A stretch of DNA of 64,000 nucleotides from an uncultured Saprospiraceae bacterium (GTDB taxonomy: Bacteria > Bacteroidota > Bacteroidia > Chitinophagales > Saprospiraceae): contig CALLPN010000012.1 of the NCBI GenBank assembly GCA_938015435.1, forward strand, positions 58,735 to 122,734, written 5' to 3'. Positions 55,501 to 63,700 of the stretch are shown one piece after another; position 1 is the stretch's first letter; the number at the start of each line of letters is the position of its first letter. The notes under the pieces are model-generated. The model saw only the letters and a list, made by a program, of their open reading frames with translations. It was not told the DNA's origin and did not search any database. The translations under genes were made by a program, and so were the position numbers.

Positions 55501-56392
55501 GTAATTGAGCAAAAACCGAGGCCTGTCCTGTAACTCCATCTAATTTATAGATCGTTCCCGCTGCGTCAGTACTATTACTTCCTCCTCCGAGGTCTCCATA
55601 TTTGATAATTGCTTGAGTATAGTTTGAAGTATTACTTCCCAAGATATATCCAAAAATATGCGAGTAGTGGCTGGAAGCAGTTACATATATATTACCCTCT
55701 TTATCATAGTCAATTCCATATACATTACCAATTTCATCAACATGCCATGAAGGATGATACCATCCGCCAGGGTTGACTTCAGGTCTATTATCTGCTGTAT
55801 TAACTGTTCGAATGTCAACTAACCCTACTGTATGCCTATCATCTTGTGGCAAATCCAATATAGTACCGCACGTAATCATTGCAATACCTGGACCTAACAA
55901 TTTCCCATTGGAAAAAAGCTCCCCTGGAGCCACTGACAATTCTAAATCCGAAGAAGCACAAACATCATCAATATGATAAAGTCCAAGATTATAATTACAA
56001 CCTACTTCTTTAATAAACTGCACGTCAGAACCATTATCTAAACCATTAGAAGAATAGGAATAACCTTCCAATAAATCTCCAAACACGATCTTCAAATCTA
56101 GTAAGTGTGTAGTTACAAATTGGTACTCCCCATTAGCATCTGTAAATACCTCCTCTATAAACTGACTTGATCCAGACTCAGTGCATGCATAAAGGCTTAC
56201 ACTTATATTGGGTTCTCCGTTTTCGGTATTACTGTCTATGACTCCATTTGCATTGAGATCATTAAAAACTGTTCCTCCAACATTTCCACTCATACAAGGA
56301 GTAAGTTGACAGGTAACGTTAACATTGATTAATAAAAAAAATAAGCTTGATAGAAGTAGTTGATTTTTTTTCAACTCTATCATTCTCCTCAT
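40547..56392 (-). CDS. Giant secreted multidomain surface protein with T9SS sorting domain
   Basis: The start at 56392 (MRRMIELKKNQ) is one of three in-frame Met codons (56425, 56392, 56383); it puts a good signal peptide (LLLSSLFFLLINVNVTCQ) near the N-terminus. Counting from 56425, the order is as follows. Residues ~44-836 are SdrD-B, beta-propeller-like, SdrD-B and a SprB-like repeat. Residues ~837-1559 are a second SdrD-B/propeller/SdrD-B set. Residues ~1560-3808 are 13 DUF11-like domains joined by Asp-rich linkers. Residues ~3810-4900 are HYR/PKD-like Cys-rich domains. Residues ~4930-4990 are dockerin-like, ~5050-5200 cohesin-like, and ~5208-5292 the T9SS type A tail (YQNEPNPFKTMTEISF). 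It is probably an exported, calcium-stabilised adhesin or matrix protein. No enzyme motif was found. Confidence 0.93.
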   Translation of the reverse strand: MRRMIELKKNQLLLSSLFFLLINVNVTCQLTPCMSGNVGGTVFNDLNANGVIDSNTENGEPNISVSLYACTESGSSQFIEEVFTDANGEYQFVTTHLLDLKIVFGDLLEGYSYSSNGLDNGSDVQFIKEVGCNYNLGLYHIDDVCASSDLELSVAPGELFSNGKLLGPGIAMITCGTILDLPQDDRHTVGLVDIRTVNTADNRPEVNPGGWYHPSWHVDEIGNVYGIDYDKEGNIYVTASSHYSHIFGYILGSNTSNYTQAIIKYGDLGGGSNSTDAAGTIYKLDGVTGQASVFAQLPQQEFGFSHYACEANDPPLSRTTGPGLGNISYDETNNQFFASNFEDGKIYRLDINGNVLSSFDPQTLDVFSADDGQAGWASDAKPYGLSVAANGTTLYFGTHELNMDPGLYSIDLNESGDFTGTEIFHRIFQGEGDLGFQYAADPSWIAISDLEFLPDGRLSIGLRTGCAGEYATSHNHGATFYIVEANDPDGLFDDNIINPDIQYPNDATGNDDGYGGIGIWDKKDGTYDFLISSSDTRNEEGPHGMILFPHNFTNGNSGFSLQPSAAIPYLPSFNVNDFKGVGGDVEVFSPCGEAPIHLGNLVWLDSNGNGIQDPCEDPIAGLSVKLYSKPLNGDVELVASTTTNALGQYYFKDNTSLSENWESGYSSVEFDEDYAIVFCGNSYDETSGALSFNGLQFIATIPHSQDAILGQDDSDLEEFNLSGIGVVPAICFTADKTNFTYDAGFVQMPGIIISDTDITCGPVEEGGTLLVNIEGGIPPYSYDWSEELYDNQSSIHNVPVGIYSVTITDALGSMTSTSSEISIESCPPNPCINGELGGSVFNDQNVNGLHENSEISFQGIKVQLFVCNEMDNNTLVETVFTDPNGDYHFTNSNISFEGEVIYQIVFSNLPENYISSSLGMDNSTDVQYVSQFGCDYDYGILHPDLACAMPNLEESVIVGDELFSSGTLLGPGIALVTCGTIIDLPNDERHTVGLVDIKGINTDANRPEVNPNGWYHPSWNVDNIGNVFGIDYDTQGNIYVTASSHYSHIYGYVLGSNVSNYTQAIIKYGDLGGGTDDLGAAGTVYKLDAATGEASVFVQLPQQAFSFNHYACEAGDPPLSRVTGPGLGNIVFDAINNQFFVSNFEDGKIYRIDPQGNIINSFDPQTLSVFSAFDGSEGWASDAKPYGLAVNKEGTELFFGTHELNTNPGLYSVDLVDGNFSGVEKFHRTYLAEGDIGFLYAAEPGWLAISDLEFLPNGMLMIGSRTGCAGEYATSHNHGATFYIADQQGDGIYDDIISNPDIQYPNDATNNDDGYGGIGIWDKKDGTYDFLVSSSDTRSEEGPHGMILFPHNFTNGNSGFPLQPSAAIPYLPSFNVNDFKGIGGDVEVFSPCGEIPIHVGNYAWIDSNGNGIQEACESPMTDITVKLYTKPTFGQAQLVATTNTNAMGEYYFSDSTNINEVWEFDFAKIEKDSSYYIVFCGESYDPITGLFTSNGLLFSLSSDNVDMTLGGDLVDSEITNISIPDVGEFPGICITADKPNYTFDTGFVPKPDVALTMVVDPVFDLSGIGFGDAVKFKIVVYNQSLASIDSVSIIDYLPAGYTYDETIIGNEYWSVDGSGNPIATISQRIASGEADSICIYLQVQPSDDVTDWINVAEISAAYQSGVSIEDCDSPLNTNPLDNVGSEINTEADNEIGGDGSATNSDGVASTDQDNVDPAAIDVCDLALINIVEELPVNPSLGDTVKYSIIIENQGNVSASNITIQYTIPDGLIYLMINNDDGTLEPDWVADTQGAYLTISDELLAGEVDTVCIYLEIDNLTLTESNIDAYTTYAEISSFEDPNDPGIDKSDFDSTPNSDESDDLGGNPDDATDNETGGTGEGTGDPSDDTNPDLDEDDHDSAIIYLCDAATIIYTDEIGPFEYGDIVKFNVVVYNQGNDSITNIVVNDNLGKGLGFVSTSINSTENWVGNDNQVSVIFSDVIAPGQSDTICLELEILQVEMTVDSDYLQIVEIQSIEDSNDISLSKTDIDSTPDLITNNDSGGNTYDATDNAIDGDGSGNPDIELEDTDPTLDEDDSDPVVVAVFDLAFDIMVNGSEENYIPGDTVLFDLTIYNQGNVPASNFTITDYVKSGFAFIPGTFNMGWNPVGNAVEYDYSSMLNPGDQVTIQLSLQVVIPSNPLGLSDWWNCAEISASDDDGISNTAPPLDADSTPDSDNTNDNDVIPNTDEDNEINENGKLGEDEDDHDIAEVVVGYDLALEMIVEEGPYSYGDTLDYTITVTNQGGLTATGIEIFDTIACGLIYDPLLNPDWNLMDGKYFTTIPGPITTSQSETLTLKLILDQCDIASITNYYSIAEISNFLDANGMEPSTDDTDSTPDANPLNDMDEEDSLVDGNPLGESQEDDHDFEDLEIFDLALKNVIVESNDPPFSGDTIKYEVVIFNQGNKGVNSVTVNYLIPIGLKYLPINNTLDPVWTEESISELMVFFDEVLEPGDSVVACIYLQLEDLETDEATVDSWTTIAEISEYTDQSDEMKTEDIDSHPDDDFTNDVGGNPNDATNDIIDGSGEGNPDSFTENSDPYLDEDDHDSEIVNVCDVAISLETGNLENYKYKDVIKYLVVVHNQGNGDITNVNIKDVYGEGLKYINAPINTNLGWTFIGDGELNQMVTNVIKPGERDTTCLYMELFPDFESSEESWKKTVEIVVFESPENVGVPLKDVDNSPTSPPMQKDSEDTKDIDIYDLALINTIVELEGTSKLGDTIKYEVIVKNQGNVIANSIDIDYLLPNGLVYLPLNNNLDLAWIEESNTLLSITSNELAPGESDTLCLYLQLENVPSGEVANDSWTTISEITKYIDENGDLKIEDIDSKPDDDLTNDVGGNPQDGTNDQLEGDGTGDPLDPTEDTNPLLDEDDNDPALVKVCDVAAIINTDQEGPFSYGDTLKYFIEIHNQGNGGITNIDLQNLYGEGLCYVDNTENAESGWVMNSIGELRLVYDVIIPSGELDTVCLYMKLIPDFESSEESWLQNLEVVSYEDPEVPGESKEDLDSTPDDDSMNDSGGNVNDTNTDDITDGNGNGDPMDEDQNTNPLFDEDDQDVEDIEICDLALVNVIMNIPSTPSVNDTLKYEVIITNQGNNIANGVNVDYQIPEGLGYLLINDELIPSWNKVNNGLATVSTTREIAPGKSDTICFYLQIMDLPTSNAMDESWVTRAEITSYLDEEGNIKTEDVDSTPDNNPNNDSGGNYNDDTDNEIKGDGTGDPTIMIEDVDPKLDEDDQDPTNLFVCDIAVIIDTEDEGPFAYGDTIKYFVEIHNQGNGEVTNIDIQNLYGDGLIYLDNIANTASGWGLESEGKLSIFIDEILMPGEVDTICLFMEVRKDDLVDEDSWTHNIEIVSFENPANPGVPKHDVDSTPDDIPDNDSGGNADDDTDDYTSGNGTGDPANLIEDIDPLLDEDDQDIELVNIYDIALITQLNYPDSIYLFGNEIELNLIIENQGNVSLTDILITDYVPASLTNVGVVGDNSEWNFSTNLAEYTYTDILLSGEKDTVKLYMVFQLAEVLEDYINMAEISKIADLIGNNSTDNPDVVFDADSTPDNDSENDPGGEPNFPGDISGTDDTVNNEEKDEDDADPVLLGFIDLALTATPNEQQVDPGKEITFSITVINQGTIPSESIYIIEYIPISMSLSDSDWIDNGNGTAITSIDMVDEPLMYTESITKEITLVVNENTPTGSYVNYAELSKNFAPGGSEITEFDIDSEANDNPSDDAGGAPETASDNSIDGNGTNGDGLPGDENASSDEDDQDPAAFCVTPMPEIVGDFYACPAEVIVYSVVSFNPLNTYEWTVVGAVDYVDNNDGTIAVTYPELEGAVIDISVLETTEFDFCFGNDMKLGQVEEFLALACSNTINLSLGNDCLAVITADMILEGFSYPADSYTVTLTNQWGQEIVGNTLTLDHVGQEIQVSVEQDCFGNSCWGIITVESKTPPVITDCSCEDPSTNSACVFRCVDLDFVLQSDALTPNPTIGSCNDFDVFFVDQLISEVCGETRVVRTWTAANEWGVSTCVQEFLFEQIQISELTLPDNVTDLACGSGTTPEDIAAMFDDPLTLDDPNTPYVENNEGYVQAYPTFLVNGHPQKVDNTICELYAIYSDQAIELCGEGCNGNVKVIRKWTIGNWCEPSETTTSYSQIVESKDEDAPIIEAEGFSVSVNPWDCLADFSMPLPTVLHDLCSDGVTYTVKGPIGVTMEAPGTGNNTTEFWSVADAPKGSNIFTYTASDCCENTASVSVIVDVYDTTPPTAIALEYIVINLTTQGDFDESGVAIGVARMFAHSVDNGSYDGCSDVKLELARESDACSIMGNTTFNADGHPDDGSPDPDAIDYDPDNGEYVKFCCADIDQVDPVTGKQFGLVPVRMRVFDDGNATGIFGDFKDKNGDGDVLDPGEYDNYNETWVTVRVEGIAIASIVCPIDVTLACDVDYTDPLLIGTATTSSLCSSETVTTEFVPQLDACGIGFVIATYRIEGISPAITCTQNITIDNPYPSFGAGNITYPENLPNSPTGIITCTDDISFDPPTWTLGVCDFIGFTEEVDTFFFAVDQTTGVPSDACFKILRQFTVIDWCVYDATDGQDGLFYGSQTIKITDKEAPLLSSCMPVIFDVDDNCVSTNTILTNTAIDGGDCSSDWLKWQVLVDVWGDGEIDYEFSSHLPSNDSNINNDSNGNGINDMYIAPTMSGEEVSVEITESMESSTSNHFVFWKVTDGCGNIVTCETTFIVEDKKAPAPYCVSLSTALMTDGSVELWAVDFNLGAYDNCTAQEDLRFTFSSTAPEDDNSFNSVLGSSAMTFTEVGEIPINIYVWDESGNVDFCTVMLTVDDNEGVGLTISGFAVTEIGGGVSNATVSLEASIAEYPLTIPTLDLGEFAFDNNPANEEYVITVGKNDNHSNGVSTLDLVLIQRHILGFTDLDSPYKVIAADINNDENVSSIDIVELRKIVLGVQEEFSENTSWRFVDAGQEFTDPMDPWPIDEQREIADLATPMSNEHFVAVKIGDVNATAQHNVSGVSTEVRSGKSMLLEIEERVVKAGELIDIEVTCADFKIVSGLQGTLEFNGLIYQTIGARALDLKSSNVGLISDNMITISWNTNTAVSTEHTLFVIQVLATKDGMLSDMISMTKRLVAAEVYASSSFGASFGNNFEIQTLELLVRRGDSKLVSNILYQNEPNPFKTMTEISFNLAEEGLATLTIMDVTGKVVYVTTIEHKMGQNTIKLDKRDLLMASGIFYYTIESDDFSQTKKMIVID
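40830..41270 (-). other. Cohesin-like segment within the giant protein
   Basis: The segment KAGELIDIEVTCADFKIVSG, then LQGTLEFNG and MITISWNTNTAVST, resembles the nine-strand jelly-roll of cohesin domains. It lies between the dockerin-like segment and the T9SS tail. Confidence 0.6.
41450..41650 (-). other. Dockerin-like segment within the giant protein
   Basis: The region encodes NGVSTLDLVLIQRHILG followed by AADINNDENVSSIDIVEL. These are two calcium-loop-helix units spaced as in type I dockerins. A cohesin-like domain follows on the same chain (about 40830-41270), which would allow self- or inter-molecular pairing. The family assignment is by pattern only. Confidence 0.75.
45000..51746 (-). 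repeat. Array of 13 DUF11-like domains in the giant gene
   Basis: Thirteen units of roughly 500-550 bp start near 51746, 51225, 50670, 50140, 49650, 49165, 48625, 48185, 47650, 47105, 46570, 46025 and 45510. Each has a D(L/V/I)A opening, GD(T/I)xKYxVxxxNQGN, a (S/E)DTxCLYL block, then an acidic DSTPD-type and LDEDDxD-type linker. Several units alternate between two sequence types. Confidence 0.85.
51750..56310 (-). repeat. Long in-gene duplication of the SdrD-B/beta-propeller module (period ~2.4 kb)
   Basis: About 56310-53920 and 53915-51750 encode the same order of domains with very high similarity. Shared stretches include GYGGIGIWDKKDGTYDFL, GPHGMILFPHNFTNGNSGF and LPSFNVNDFKG. The SprB-like segment occurs only at the end of the first copy. 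Confidence 0.88.
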
Positions 56393-56425
56393 TCCTTGAG
56401 GTAAATTTCTAATTGATTGGCACAT

Positions 56426-57766
56426 AGTTTGGTGGGTTTCTTAATTCGAGAAATTGTAGTAATCAGTTCTCTCTTAACGCATCGATACGTTAAGGAGTAA
56501 TAATATAAAAGTGATGTATTGTATGTAAAACAGCCTTGGGCAAAAAGCATGTAGCGAGATACAATTGCAGAACTACAATTGGAGAAAAAGAAAAGTCTAT
56601 TGAGGAATGTTTTAGTTGAAAGAAAACTAATACACATAAACATCACCCCTGATAGACCGTAACGCTTATGTATTTTGCACATACTTAGGCAGGTTATCCG
56701 TTATTGATGAAAAGTATCATCAAGCTAACCTCACAGATTATTATTCTTGACATTAACTTCGAGACAAAATTATATATAATAAATACAATACTGTACAAAT
56801 TTTACAATTAAATATAATTTTATTTATAATGTGTATTATATTGCAAAAGAGTGTTTTATTAAAACGAATAACATAATAAAAACATATATAATCAGAAAAT
56901 TTGATCAAAAACCTCAATGACAGCACAATACACATTAATGAATAATTTAATATGTAGATTGCTCAAAATCAAACTAAATCATATTGTAGATTATGTATAT
57001 ATGTATAGTCATCAACTACTTTTATTACTTATTCATTTGGAAATTATAGAGATATTAAAATATTAATTAGATATTCTATCAATTCTATTATAGAATAACT
57101 ATTTATTCATCCCTAACTATAAATACATCTAGTCAGAGTGATAAAAGATCATCTTTCTATGAAAACTAAGTCAACAAAGGAGATAAAACATATAAAATAC
57201 TGAGAATGCACTCGCATAGAGGTCTTAGTTTCGCCTTTTATTATTACTAAATTTTGGCCAAATCGCAAGCTTTAATGAGAATGTTTTAGCACACTCATAG
57301 AAGATCGAGTATAGTATACTTAAGTAATTATGATTATAAGTTTTAGATCAACCACTAATAACTTAAGTCTCTTCCACGAATAATATTGATGAATACTTGG
57401 AGGATATGACGCAAGATGTCAAGACACACCTCTGGCCAATTGGGTGAATATATTATAGTATAAATTGGATCGTAATAATAGAAATCTCCGGATTTGAATT
57501 GCTAATTCCTGATAGAAATCAATTTAGCTTTTATCTCAATTCTATTGGATAAAATTAGTTTTCGAATAATCCTATCCTACCCGAATTGATTTCTATTACA
57601 TCAGCTGATAGTTCAATTCATCATTGGTATTATACGAAAATTAAGTTTACGGAAGATTAAGCTATTCTCCGAATAGGAAGAGTAAGTGACTAATCTCTAA
57701 AACAAAAAAAGCCAGCTAACATTGCTGTTAGCTGGCTTAATAATATTTGATCAAAAAAGTTTCTTA
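56426..57766. other. AT-rich 1.3-kb gap between the two giant surface-protein genes
   Basis: No convincing gene is present. Short ORFs here lack coding character. A palindrome CTTAACG/CGTTAAG (56473-56494) lies ~80 bp upstream of the giant gene's start. A 13-bp inverted repeat (57512-57524 with 57584-57596, ATAGAAATCAATT arm) has a 59-bp loop. The region probably holds the promoter and leader of the downstream giant gene plus the 3' end of the other. No exact TAnnTTTG box was recognised. Confidence 0.5.
57702..57738 (-). terminator. Intrinsic terminator of the second giant surface-protein gene
   Basis: AAGCCAGCTAAC (57709-57720) pairs perfectly with GTTAGCTGGCTT (57727-57738) across a 6-nt loop. 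It is followed on the minus strand by seven T and further T. It lies 28 nt after the stop codon. Confidence 0.9.
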
Positions 57767-60700
57767 CTATTTGATTACTAGAATCTTATGGAATGAAACT
57801 TCTGAACCTATTTCAATTCTAAGTAAGTAAGCTCCTCCAGGAACACCATCAAGATCAATGTTTAACTGGCTTGATCCTGCTTCTATCGTTTCATTGATAG
57901 CGTTAGATCTTACAAGTCTTCCTTGGTCTGTTAATAATGTTGCTTTTACTAAAGCTCTCTCACCTGTTTCTACATCTACGTTGATGAATCTACTTGCTGG
58001 ATTAGGGTAGATATTAGCATTAACGATTACTTTTCTTTCTACTGATGCAACTCTGATTTCACTGTATTCAGTGTAACCGTCTAAGTCGATCATTTTCAAT
58101 CTGTAGAAGTAATCTCCTGCCTTCTCTACATCCGTATCGATAAAGTCGTAGTCTACTCTGTTTGTAGAGTTTCCTTCAGCTTTCTGCTCACCTATGTAGT
58201 TGAACGTACTCTCGCTCTCATGTCTTCTTTCAATCTCAAATCTATCTGAGTTGATTTCAGTTTGAGTCTCCCATGCTAGATCAATCACATCTTTACCATT
58301 GTTATAGTTAGCTGTGAATGAAGCTAATTCTATTGGAAGTACATTCCATGTGATACCTGCATCAATATCATGAATCATATCTCCTGGAACCACTGTGAAT
58401 GGAAGAGTAGTACCATTAATGAAGTCTACTACATCTGAATCATCATCATCATTTGCTTGACCAGGAACAACGAATGTGTAAGCATTAGGAAGTTCAAACT
58501 GAACTACATACTCTCCCGCAGGTAAACCTGTGAATAAGTAATATCCATCTTGTCCTGCTTCTGTACGAGTCGTTTGCGATGCAACTGGTGTTCCGTCAGA
58601 AAGGAATAAGTTAACTACGATTCCATTTACTCCAACATCACCTGCGTCTTGTGCATTATCAACTGTTCCGTTGAAATCTAACCAAACGTAATCTCCTACT
58701 TCAGCTGTCTGGTAGAATCCTGCATCTACTGTAAGTTCTCTGTCTCCTGAATCAAGGCTATATACTGGACTTGTGTTAAGTCCTTTGTTACCTAAATCAT
58801 TTGCATCACTATCTCTATCGTCTGATGTCATTCCTGGATTAGTTGCTATATATCCAACTGGAGTCTCAAACTCTACGTAGTAATCACCTGGTATCAAGTT
58901 ATCAAACAAGTAGTAACCTTGTTGAGTTGGGAAATCAGGGTTAGAAATTGTTTGCATTGAAGTAATTGGTAAGTCAGTCAATGCGTCATATAATGTTACT
59001 GTAACATTATTGATACCTTGTTCTGTTCCACCTTGTATTCCATCTGCATTAATATCTTCCCATACATAGTTTCCAATAGCCGCTGGCTTAAAGAATCCAA
59101 AATCAACTGTAAGGTTAGAGTTATTGTCACCATCTTCAGAAGTTGGTTCTTCTCTAGAAGAGAGAGTAACTGTCTTACTTATGATTCCGATATTTCCACC
59201 GTTGAAGTAACCATTGTCATCTGTATCATCTGTGCTGCTATCCGCATCTGGTGCCATACCCATTCCATCATCATTTCCTGTACTTGAAATGTAATCAGTA
59301 AGAGCACTACCATTAGCGAAGTTAGTTGGATCAACTACTACTATATAGTCACCTGGTTGTAAGTTGTCGAATAAGTAGTTACCTGATGCATCAGTTACAT
59401 CTGTTAACATTGTACTTACATCTGGAGTATTGTCATTATTAAGATCTCTAAATAATGTAACCGTTACTCCTTGTATTGGCATTTCACCTGCATCGAAGAT
59501 TCCGTTATTATTAACATCATCCCAAACAAAGTTACCAAGTGAAACTGCTTCGTAGATACCAGCATCGATTTTCAGGTCTTGTTCTCCTGAAGAAAGAGTA
59601 ATAACATGACTCAGTCCTGTTGTAGTATCAGCATCACTATCATTATTACTGTCAGTTGCATCTGTGTTAAGACCATCTACATCTTGTGTAGTAAGTTCAG
59701 AACCGTTAGGTGCAGTAAACTTAACAACATAATCACCTGGTGCAAGATCAGTGAATAAGTAATATCCATCTTCTCCAGCATTAGTAGATGTTGTCATTGT
59801 TGCAATTGCAGTGTTTAAATCACTTGCATCGAATAGCATAACGTTAACACCATTAACACCATCTTCATCTGCATCTTGGAGTCCGTTACCGTTCTCATCT
59901 AACCAAACGTAGTTTCCTAAGCTTGCTGTTTCATAGAATCCAGCATCAAGGTCTAAATCAGTTTCTCCATTTGTCAACTCAAACTGTTGAGTAAGACCTG
60001 TTGCAGGATCAACATCACTATCATCACTACCTACATCAGAAGCATCTCCATTTACATTTAGTAATGTCGCTGCAAACCCTGTTGGGCTAGTAAACTGAAT
60101 TTGGTAAATTCCTGGTGCAAGATCTTCAAATAGATACTCACCATCAACATCTGTCATCATTGTAGATACTGTAGCTCCATTCTCATCAAGAAGAGTAACT
60201 GTTACTCCTTGGATAGGATCTTCATTAGCATCTTGTAGACCATTTCCGTTTGCATCAAACCAAACGTAATCTCCAACTGCTACTAGTTCCTCATCTACGA
60301 AGTTGTTATCATCATCATCTTCTCCTGGTGTTAATGTCACTGTAATAGTGTTATCAACTGTAGAGTCAGTATCATCAACATCACCATCGTCAGACTCATC
60401 TTCATCACTTACACTCTGTGAATCAGCAGGATCTCCAACTACTACTACGTAGTTTCCTGGCTCTAAATTATCGAATAAGTAATCTCCCATTGAATTCGTC
60501 ATTGTAGTTGCTACTACATTACCATTCTCATCTTGTAGTGTTACTGTAACTCCAACTTGTGGTGTATCACCTATGTCATCGTTATCAGTATCTAATTCTA
60601 CTGTTCCTGAAATTGATCCTAACTGCTCCTCTACGAAATTGTTATCATCATCATTTTCACCTAATGTAAGCGTTACTTGGATACTATCATCGTCTAATCC

Positions 60701-63700
60701 ATCTACTCCATCGTTACCATCCTCCGGAGTCTCATCTCCATCAAATACATCTACGAAATCAGGATCAACTGTTGATTCATCTTGCTCAGTAATAGTATAA
60801 CTACCTGCAGGAAGATCAGTAAATTCATAATATCCATTTACGTCAGTTTGCGTCATTTGTGTCGCTCCAGTCACATTATCAGTAAGAGTAATAGTTACTC
60901 CTGCTATAGGACTGTCTCCAACATCATCATTGTCTGTATCTTCAAGTACATAACCAGTGATTGATCCTGTAGGAGTAACTGATGCGTTATCTCCATCATC
61001 TTCATCACCTAGATCTTGATCATCATCTGAATCTTGACTTCCAATGTTACCATCTCCGTCACTATCCGCTGCGTTTCCTGGTGTAGAATCTGTATCAAAT
61101 TGATCAGAACTTTCAATCCTTGCTACGTTATCGTAATCTGTATTGGCTCCTGGCGCAACTACTTCAGCATTGAATGTGAATGTAGCTTGTGCTCCTGATG
61201 CAATAGTTTGATTACTCCATGTTATTACTGAACCACTATTTGATCCACCTGCATTAATGCTTGAGATGTTAGTGTACCCATTTGGTACAGCATCTCTAAC
61301 ACTTACTCCTGTTGCTGTGCTTGGTCCTTCATTAGTAACTGCTATTGTGAACGTTACAACATCTCCAACACTTGGAGTTGCATCGTTTACAGTTTTCACT
61401 AAGTTAAGGTCTGCCACCTCAGGTGTAATTACTTCTGGATCTTCATCATCCTCTGATTGGTCTCCATCATCATTATTCGGTGTAGAATCAATATCAAACT
61501 GATCAGCTGCAGTTACTTGAGCAACGTTCTTGTAGCTGATTGCTCCAACAGTTGCATTGTAAGTATATGATACACTTGATTCAGCTGGTATAGTTATGTT
61601 ACTCCATGTTATTACTGAAGATCCAGAACCACCACCTGTGATATTTGAAACATTACTCAAACCATTTGGTACAACATCATTTATTGTGATATTAGATACC
61701 GCACTTGTTGAAGTATTCTCAACTGTTACTGTGTAAGTAATTACATCTCCTACATTAGGTGAATTATTACTCGCTGACTTTAATAATACTACTGCTGCAT
61801 TTCCTCCAGTTATAGAAGCGCTATTAGCAAAGTTACCTCCACCTATTGGAGATTCTACTGTAGCATTATAAGTAAGTGTTACACTTGCTCCATTTGCAAT
61901 TGATAAGCCATCCCAAGTAAGTAATGAAGATCCACTTCCACCATTACTGATGTTAGTTACGTTGCTTAATCCACTTGGTATCACATCTTGTACTGATACA
62001 TTCGTTGCATCATTAGGTCCTGCATTTGATACTGTAATAGTATATGTTACTACATCACCCACGTTTGGAGTATTATCATTCACAGTTTTCACTAATGATA
62101 AATCAATTAACCCTGCAAATCCTGCATCTCTTGTTTGATCATTATCACCAGGAAGAAGAGTAAATAATACTGTTGTTCCATCTGGGTTAATATCACTATC
62201 TGAAGTATCTGCTCCAACATCTTTTAAGGTAACTACCTTATCAGGAACATCACTTTCCATTACGTCTATTCTATATTGTCCTTGACAAACTTCGAATTCG
62301 TAATATCCAGCTTGACCTCCTACTGTTGCTGTTGTTGTAGTTGCTACTACAGTTCCTGTAGCATCTAATAGATCAACTGTAACTCCGTTAAGACCCATTT
62401 CATTGGCATCTTGGATACCATTGTAATTAGAATCCATCCAAACAAAGTTACCAACCTTAGCTTTTGCTTCTACTGTCACCGTTACTTCGTCAGTATCTGT
62501 ACATCCATTAGCATCTGTTACTGTTACTGTATACACATTATCACCTACTGAAGGTGTGAATGTTGCATTAGGACTTGTTCCTAAACCATCAGACCATAAG
62601 TATGAAACTCCACCTGATGCAGCCATAGTTACTTCTGTACCATCACAAACTGTTTGATCTGGACCAGCTTCCGCTGAAGAATTAGAATTTACTGTTACTG
62701 TTACGTCATCAGTATCTGTACATCCATTAGCGTCAGTTACCGTTACTGAATAAGTTGTGTTCACTGTAGGACTTACAGTTTGTGAAGCTCCTGCTCCTAA
62801 ACCATTATCCCATTCATATGATACTCCACCTGTTGCTAATAATGAAACTGATGTTTCTACACATATGATCTGATCTACTCCGGCATCGGCTGATGTATTC
62901 TCATTTACTGTTACTGTTACGTCATCTATATCAGTACAGCCGTTAGCGTCTGTTACTGTTACTGAGTATGTAGTAGTTGCAGTAGGATTTACAGTTTGTG
63001 AAGCTCCTGCTCCTAAACCATTATCCCATACATATGATACTCCGCCTGATGCTAATAGATCGGTACTAAATCCTGTACAGATCGTTGCATCCGCTCCAGC
63101 ATCTGCTGATGTGTTTGCATTTACTGTTACTGTTACTGCGTCTACATCTGTACAGCCATTACCATCTGTTACTGTTACTGTATATGTAGTCGTAGTAGTA
63201 GGGTTCACTGTTTGTGAAGCTCCTCCTGCTAAACCATTGTCCCAGTCATATGATACTCCGCCTGATGCTAATAGATCTGTACTAAATCCTGTACAGATTG
63301 TTGCATCTGCTCCTGCGTCTGCTGATATATTAGCATTTACATTTACTGTTACTGCATCTACATCTGTACACCCATTGGCGTCTGTTACTGTTACTGAGTA
63401 GTTAGTTGTTGTTATTGGACTCACTGTATGTGATGCTCCAGCTCCTAAACTATTATCCCAGTTATATGATACTCCACCTGACGCTGTAAGCACTGTACTA
63501 AATCCTGTACAGATTGTTGCATCTGGTCCTGCATTTGCTGATGAATTTGCATTTACATTTACTGTTACTGCATCTGTATCTGTACAGCCATTTGCATCTG
63601 TTACTGTTACTGTATAAGATGTTGTCGTTGTTGGACTTACTGTTACAGAAGATGTACTCCCTGCTCCATTACTCCATGCATACGATGTTCCGCCTGATGC

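Noticed and set aside
53364..55976. Similar plus-strand ORFs near 53364-53582 and 55773-55976
   Set aside because: Their similarity is explained by the duplicated propeller module read on the opposite strand.
56389..56935. Short minus-strand ORFs (97 and 60 residues) upstream of the giant gene
   Set aside because: They have AT-driven composition, no recognisable start context or domain, and the first overlaps the giant gene's N-terminal codons in another frame.
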